Below are positions 59,413 through 64,000 of a stretch of 64,000 bases of DNA, piece after piece. The DNA comes from Hymenobacter sp. APR13 (GTDB taxonomy: Bacteria > Bacteroidota > Bacteroidia > Cytophagales > Hymenobacteraceae). The notes beneath the pieces are model-generated. The model did no database searches. It was not told the DNA's origin and worked only from the letters and a program-made list of their open reading frames with translations. Location of the stretch: positions 1 through 64,000 of the forward strand of contig NZ_CP006587.1 of assembly GCF_000737515.1 (NCBI RefSeq), read 5' to 3'. The position numbers and the translations under genes are program-made. Within the stretch, counting starts at the first letter, position 1. Each line of letters starts with the position of its first letter.

Positions 59413-60102
59413 ATGCTCCGCGACAATTCTGCCCGCAGTCAGCAGGCTTGGTACATTTTCCTTAGCCTGGGCATCGTACTGGCCGCCAGCGCTGCCGTGA
59501 GCCTGATTTATTGCTTTATGCTGGCCAGCAACGACGCCTACTCCACTATGGGCACCGCCTTCGCGAGCTTGCAAGGGCTGCTGAGTCTGGTGGTGCTGGG
59601 CCTGACGCTGGCGAGTGCCGTGGCCTTTATGCGGTGGATGCGGCGCGCCTACTACAATCTGGCGGCGCTGGGCATCGGGGTGGAATACGACGACAGCTGG
59701 GCCGTAAGCGGCTGGATTATCCCTGTCGTGAGTCTGTACCGGCCCTACACCATCATGCGCGAAATCTGGCAGCGCACCCAGCGCATGGGCTACGGCTACG
59801 TGACTTCGCACACGCTGCTACGGGTATGGTGGACGCTGTTTCTGCTGCGCAGCGCCACCGGTATCGTCACCAACCTAATTGCCAACCAGGTGAATACGCT
59901 GGAAGGCGTTCGGGCACAGCTCCTGTGGCTGGCCGGGTCGACGGTTTTCGATCTGGCAGCGCTTTTTGTCACAATGAAGGTAATTCGGCGAATTGCCGAT
60001 TTCGAGCAGCAGATGCAGCTGCAGGCGCAGGTGGCCACAATAGGCGGCCTGCCCCCAGAGCCGGCAGACCTGAGCCCTACGGCAGAGGAATCCTACGGCT
60101 GA
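59413..60102 (+). CDS. DUF4328-type membrane protein
   Basis: A 229-residue inner-membrane protein with hydrophobic segments at about 13-36, 48-72, 97-108, 140-162 and 170-190. The conserved DUF4328 core RWMRRAYYNLAALG...WAVSGWIIPVVSLYRPYTIMREIW is clear (about 75-120). Function unknown in the family. It sits inside the pse cluster but has no known link to the pathway. The ATG at 59413 is preferred over a TTG 13 codons upstream. Confidence 0.82.
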   Translation: MLRDNSARSQQAWYIFLSLGIVLAASAAVSLIYCFMLASNDAYSTMGTAFASLQGLLSLVVLGLTLASAVAFMRWMRRAYYNLAALGIGVEYDDSWAVSGWIIPVVSLYRPYTIMREIWQRTQRMGYGYVTSHTLLRVWWTLFLLRSATGIVTNLIANQVNTLEGVRAQLLWLAGSTVFDLAALFVTMKVIRRIADFEQQMQLQAQVATIGGLPPEPADLSPTAEESYG

Positions 60103-60122
60103 TATTCCTGCGCCCGGCTTCG

Positions 60123-60130
60123 TAGTTTTG
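60123..60130 (+). promoter_or_regulatory. Bacteroidota -7 box of pseI
   Basis: TAGTTTTG fits TAnnTTTG and ends 4 nt before the pseI ATG, which is the start supported by family length. The mRNA would be essentially leaderless. Confidence 0.5.
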
Positions 60131-60134
60131 CGGC

Positions 60135-61175
60135 ATGACGATTTCCTTTGGCTCCCGCCTCGTGGGCCCCGATCAGCCACCGCTCATCATTGCCGAGCTC
60201 AGCGGCAACCACAACCAGGACCTCAACCGCGGCTTGGCCATCGTGGATGCCATGGCGGCGGCCGGCGCCCACGCCATCAAGCTCCAGACCTACACCGCCG
60301 ATACCATGACGCTGCCCGGCGCCTACCGCATCGACGACCCCAACTCCCTGTGGTTTGGCCGCGAGCTGCACGAGCTGTACCAGGAAGCCCACACGCCCTG
60401 GGAGTGGCACAAGCCGCTCTTCGACCGCGCCCGGCAGCACGGCATGCTGGCTTTCAGCTCGCCTTTCGATGAAACCGCCGTCGACTTCCTGGAAACTCTC
60501 GACGTGCCGGCTTACAAGATTGCCTCGTTTGAGAACACCGACTGGCCGCTGCTGCGCCGGGTGGCCGCCACCGGTAAGCCCGTGATTATGAGCACCGGCG
60601 CCAGCACCCTGGCTGAGGTGGCCGAAGCCGTGCAGGTGCTGCGCGAGGCCGGCTGCCGCGAGCTGGTGCTGCTCAAGTGCACCAGCACCTACCCCGCCAC
60701 GCCTCAGAATACCAACCTGCGCACCCTGCCCCACTTCCAGCAGCTCTTCCCCGATGCCTTAGTGGGCCTCTCCGACCACACCATGGGCGTGGGCGCGGCC
60801 GTGGCGGCCGTGGCGCTGGGGGCCTGCGTGGTGGAAAAGCACGTAACCCTACGCCGCGCCGACGGCGGCGTGGACTCGGCTTTCTCGCTGGAGCCCGAGG
60901 AAGTGGCCCAACTGGTTACGGAAACCGAGCGCGCCTGGCAGGCCCTGGGCCAGATTCAGTACGGCGTGCAGCGCGCTGAGGAGAAGAGCCGCCTCTACAA
61001 GCGCAGCCTCTACGTGGCGCAGGATATCCGGGCCGGCGAGCTGTTCACAGCCGAAAACCTACGCGTAGTACGACCCGGCGACGGCCTGCCGCCCCGCTAC
61101 TACGACCAGCTGCTGGGCAAGCCGGCCCGCCAGGACCTGCGCGCCGGCACCCCGCTCACCTGGGACGCGCTGTAA
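60135..61175 (+). CDS. pseI: Pseudaminic acid synthase
   Basis: A 346-residue NeuB-family enzyme that condenses PEP with the 6-deoxy-AltdiNAc sugar to give pseudaminic acid. The TIM barrel shows LIIAELSGNHNQ (about 17-28), IKLQTYTADTMT (about 48-59), SSPFD, KIASFE and STGAS blocks, SDHT (about 211-214) and VEKHVTL (metal His). A SAF antifreeze-like domain lies at about 285-346 (SLYVAQDIRAGELFTAENLRVVRPGDGL). SGNHNQ and YTADTMT favour PseI over sialic acid synthase. Confidence 0.93.
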   Translation: MTISFGSRLVGPDQPPLIIAELSGNHNQDLNRGLAIVDAMAAAGAHAIKLQTYTADTMTLPGAYRIDDPNSLWFGRELHELYQEAHTPWEWHKPLFDRARQHGMLAFSSPFDETAVDFLETLDVPAYKIASFENTDWPLLRRVAATGKPVIMSTGASTLAEVAEAVQVLREAGCRELVLLKCTSTYPATPQNTNLRTLPHFQQLFPDALVGLSDHTMGVGAAVAAVALGACVVEKHVTLRRADGGVDSAFSLEPEEVAQLVTETERAWQALGQIQYGVQRAEEKSRLYKRSLYVAQDIRAGELFTAENLRVVRPGDGLPPRYYDQLLGKPARQDLRAGTPLTWDAL

Positions 61176-61183
61176 CGCCGGCC

Positions 61184-62488
61184 ATGCCTGATTCTGCTGT
61201 CCCGCCTACCTCCGCTGCCCGCCTGCGCGACATATTGCAGCTGCGGTTTACGCCGCTGTTTGCGGCGCTGCCGGCCCGCATGCTGGAGCCGATTTCCCCG
61301 GCCAGCCCGTGGAAGCGGCTACTGAAAGTTGCGGGCTATGCGGCCGTGCGGCTGGTGGGCAATGTGCTGCATAAGGTGCAAAACCCAGAGCAACTGCACG
61401 GCAAAGTGTGGCTGTACGTGGTGAGCCAGAACAACTACGACGCCCTGCATTTCCTGCGCGAAGCCCGGCCCGATGCCGTGCTGGTGGCCGGGCAGAGCAA
61501 GGAAATCGGGCGTTATAATGGGCAGGTGAACCGGCTTTCTCTTCGGCGCAAACTGCTGTATTATGGGCAGCTGCCGGGTGTGTACCGGGCGATGCGCCGC
61601 ACGGAGGGCCTGCAGGCCTGGCGGTTTTTTGATTTGATTTTCAACGCCATCGGCTACTACGAGGTGTACCGACGGGCCCTGCGCCACTACCGGCCACGGG
61701 CCGTGGTGTTTGCCAACGACCACAACGACGACGCCCGGGCCCTGCTGCTGGCCTGCCACGCCGAGGGCGTGCCCACGGCCTACGTGCAGCACGCCAGCGT
61801 AAGCACCAACTTCCCGCCCCTGGGCTTCGACCTGAGTTTGCTGGAAGGCCAGGATGCGCTGGACAAGTACCGGCAATGCGGCCCCGTACGCGGCCAGGTG
61901 GCGCTGGTGGGCATGCCCAAAGCCGACGCGTTTCTTGGTCAGAAAAACCAGCGCCCGGTCGTGCGGCGCGTGGGCGTGGCCTGCAACACCCTCGACACCA
62001 CCGAGGCCATTCGGGAAACGCTGGCCTACCTGCTGCGCGAGTTCCCGGCTCTCACCTTCACTTTCCGCCCCCACCCCGGAGACCCGCGCGACTTTTCGTT
62101 TCTGCGGCAGCAAAACCCGCAGCTGCTGCTTTCTGATGCGCGGCAGCAGAATGTGTTTGAGTTTCTGCAGCAGCAGGATGCGCTGATTGCCGCCGACACC
62201 AGCACCCACCTCGAAGCCACGCTGCTGAATCTGGCCAGCCTGTACTTCCGTTTCGGCACCCACGCCGTGGCCGACGACTACTACGGCTACGTGGCCCACG
62301 GCCTGGTGCCCCGCGCCGCCACCCTGCCGGAGCTGGCGGCGCTGCTGCGCGGCTACCAGCAGCACAAACCGCTGGATTTATACCAACGGGCAACTTACTA
62401 CAATGCCACCCTGGGCACCTCTGACGAGGGCCACAGCCGGCAGCATGCCGCCCGCCTCCTGCACACGTGGCTGGAAACTGTAGCATAA
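61184..62488 (+). CDS. Surface-glycan transferase-like protein
   Basis: A 434-residue soluble protein 8 nt after pseI, so probably cotranscribed. The C-terminal half (about 180-400) has the GT-B-like pattern of capsule/polysialyltransferase-type enzymes: YVQHASVSTNFPPLGFD, VGMPKADAFL, FTFRPHPGDPRDFSFL and LIAADTSTHLEATLLNLASLYFRFG. The R-x-H-P and ADTST...E motifs are the usual donor-site elements. It may transfer pseudaminic acid or another sugar to a surface acceptor; the acceptor is unknown and the assignment is by context plus motifs. Confidence 0.65.
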   Translation: MPDSAVPPTSAARLRDILQLRFTPLFAALPARMLEPISPASPWKRLLKVAGYAAVRLVGNVLHKVQNPEQLHGKVWLYVVSQNNYDALHFLREARPDAVLVAGQSKEIGRYNGQVNRLSLRRKLLYYGQLPGVYRAMRRTEGLQAWRFFDLIFNAIGYYEVYRRALRHYRPRAVVFANDHNDDARALLLACHAEGVPTAYVQHASVSTNFPPLGFDLSLLEGQDALDKYRQCGPVRGQVALVGMPKADAFLGQKNQRPVVRRVGVACNTLDTTEAIRETLAYLLREFPALTFTFRPHPGDPRDFSFLRQQNPQLLLSDARQQNVFEFLQQQDALIAADTSTHLEATLLNLASLYFRFGTHAVADDYYGYVAHGLVPRAATLPELAALLRGYQQHKPLDLYQRATYYNATLGTSDEGHSRQHAARLLHTWLETVA

Positions 62489-62563
62489 GCTTTAGCTTGT
62501 GCCGGCAAGCTTCTTTGGTTTCCAAAGCCCACTGCTTTACCGATTCAATTCTCTGCCGAAACC

Positions 62564-63919
62564 ATGCTGCCGCCGCTGCCTCCTGTTGTTGCTACCACGC
62601 CCGAAAGCCGGCTGGCGTACGTGCTGCACCACTTCTGGCAGGCTTACGACGGCCAGCCACAGGTAACCATCGGCTATGCCGCCACGCAGCCGCAGGTGGA
62701 AATTGCGGAGGCGGCCGGCTCCTTTTTCAGCGAAACTGGACCCTACCCTGCCCCGCCCAACTGGCGCGACTGGCACGGGCAGCAACTGCCGTTCTTCTTC
62801 GACCCGCACCCCGAAGCGCCGCTATTGGAGCTGCTGCCGGCCGGCCGAGCGCGCATCAACGCCGATATCATATCGGCGGCGTTTTACCTGCTTAGCGGCT
62901 GGCAGGAGTTCTTCTCTGATGAGCGGGACCGGCACGGGCGCTTTCCGTTTGCAGCCAGCGTGCAGCACCGCTATGGCTTCGTGGCCGTGCCCGTCGTCAA
63001 CTACTACTTTGAGGTGCTGAAAACGGCCGTGGAGCACGCCACGGGCCAGCCGCTGGCGGCGCGCCGCTGGGCGGGCGGCGCCCCCTTCGCCACCTTCGTC
63101 ACGCACGATATCGACAGCCTGCACGGCGCCTGGAAGGCGCCGGCGAAAGCCGCTCTTCGCAGTGGCCGGCTGCTGAACTTCGGCCGGCAACTATGGCGGC
63201 ATTTCACGCAGCCCGATGCCTGGGACAACTTGGAGCTGGTGCAGCGCACAGTGGCGGAGTTCGGGGCGAAGAGCACATTTTTCTTTCTGCCTGAGCACCG
63301 GAAAGCAGCCAACGGCACGCCGAATGCGGATTACGACCTCAAAATTGTTTGGCCACGCATCAAGCCACTAGTAGATAATGGGGCAGAAATCGGGCTACAT
63401 GCCAGCTTGTTAGCCATTAATCAGTTACGTCTTGATAATGAGGTCGAATTAATGAGTGGGTATTCCCCCATTTTGGGCTTACGCTTCCACTATTTGCGTT
63501 GGGAACCACGTTCAACTCCAAGCATCGTCAAAGCAACGGATTGTAACTATGAATCTACGCTAGGCTTTGCCGAGCACTATGGCTTCCGCAACTCCTACTG
63601 CCTGCCGTTCCAGCCATTCGACTTCCAAACCGGCAAGCGGTTCGACTTCCTGGAAATCCCGCTCAACGTCATGGATGCCACGCTGCACCACCCCAACTAC
63701 CTGCAGCTGGCCCCCGACGAAATCCTGCCGGCCCTGACGCCCATGTTCCGGGAAATCGAGCGATTCGGCGGCGTCTGCACGCTGCTCTGGCACAACGACC
63801 ACTTCGACCCGGCCAACACGGCCACCGGCCCACGCCAGTTCGCCGAGCTGATGCACTACCTTCGCAGCCGCAACACAGCCTTCGTCAACGGCACAGACAT
63901 ATGGCAGGCCGTGATGTAG
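62564..63919 (+). CDS. Polysaccharide deacetylase family protein
   Basis: A 451-residue protein. An N-terminal domain (about 1-165) of the type found fused to NodB-like deacetylases contains ADIISAAFYLLSGWQEF. It is followed by a NodB-like barrel: FVTHDIDSLHG (metal Asp pair, about 180-190), KSTFFFLPEHR (about 240-250), GAEIGLHASLLA (about 282-293), SYCLPFQPFDF and LLWHNDHF near the end. It should remove acetyl groups from a surface polysaccharide. A patch at about 63340-63560 is clearly more AT-rich than the rest of the gene. Confidence 0.85.
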   Translation: MLPPLPPVVATTPESRLAYVLHHFWQAYDGQPQVTIGYAATQPQVEIAEAAGSFFSETGPYPAPPNWRDWHGQQLPFFFDPHPEAPLLELLPAGRARINADIISAAFYLLSGWQEFFSDERDRHGRFPFAASVQHRYGFVAVPVVNYYFEVLKTAVEHATGQPLAARRWAGGAPFATFVTHDIDSLHGAWKAPAKAALRSGRLLNFGRQLWRHFTQPDAWDNLELVQRTVAEFGAKSTFFFLPEHRKAANGTPNADYDLKIVWPRIKPLVDNGAEIGLHASLLAINQLRLDNEVELMSGYSPILGLRFHYLRWEPRSTPSIVKATDCNYESTLGFAEHYGFRNSYCLPFQPFDFQTGKRFDFLEIPLNVMDATLHHPNYLQLAPDEILPALTPMFREIERFGGVCTLLWHNDHFDPANTATGPRQFAELMHYLRSRNTAFVNGTDIWQAVM

Positions 63920-63920
63920 C

Positions 63921-63999
63921 TGTCATGCTGAGCTCGCCGAAGCATCTCTACCGAAGCTATTCAATTCGCTTTGCAACGAAGCGGTAGAGATGCTTCGGC
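63921..63999. repeat. REP/MITE-like inverted repeat at the window edge
   Basis: Arms of about 18 nt (63936-63953 and 63982-63999; CCGAAGCATCTCTACCG and its complement) follow a TGTCATGCTGAGC start shared with the repeat at 56915. It lies immediately after the deacetylase stop and may continue beyond the window. Confidence 0.7.
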
Positions 64000-64000
64000 A

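Overview
The window looks like a Hymenobacter-type chromosome (Bacteroidota, Cytophagales) carrying an integrated prophage of about 38 kb. The flanks are GC-rich. They encode secreted proteins with C-terminal T9SS sorting domains of type A and type B, use TAnnTTTG-like -7 promoter boxes and accept TTG and GTG starts, all typical of Bacteroidota. The prophage is visibly more AT-rich and has its own codon use and signals. This is read from sequence alone, without database searches.

Layout: 1-1250 holds two host hypothetical genes and a terminator. 1281-39319 is a siphovirus-like prophage (HK97-type head, tape measure, tail tip, fibre). From the left it has attL and integrase; a leftward SIR2-like accessory gene broken into three frames; MuF, portal and terminase; a rightward low-GC cassette of unknown membrane and nuclease-like genes; a GIY-YIG nuclease; an early module (primase-helicase, a family of small paralogues, iterons and a T4 gp55-like late sigma factor); and then, leftward, the lysis, tail and head genes up to the prohead protease next to attR. 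In the circular phage genome the integrase/att segment therefore lies inside the head-gene module.

The phage appears to control transcription in two stages. Early units start from a repeated promoter cassette (core CTTTTACTATATAAT) that sits beside a 52-nt palindrome. Seven leftward late units start 18-32 nt downstream of a GATATATAGG-like box, several of them straight after a terminator. The early operon ends with a gp55-family sigma gene, so the simplest model is that this sigma switches on the GATATATAGG promoters. An orphan copy of the box followed by a terminator predicts a short late non-coding RNA. Other notable phage features are a canonical -1 frameshift heptamer in the tail chaperone pair, a probable unimolecular spanin, and covarying hairpins at both attachment sites.

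39618-64000 is host DNA: a large Gly-rich T9SS adhesin, a four-CHRD T9SS protein, guanine deaminase, a heparinase II/III-like T9SS protein, ffh, a GT4 glycosyltransferase and a dispersed but complete-looking pseudaminic acid pathway (pseB, pseC, a PseF/SpsF-like cytidylyltransferase, a PseG-PseH fusion, pseI). Two further surface-glycan genes follow: a capsule-type transferase-like protein and a polysaccharide deacetylase. REP/MITE-like inverted repeats lie in two intergenic regions.
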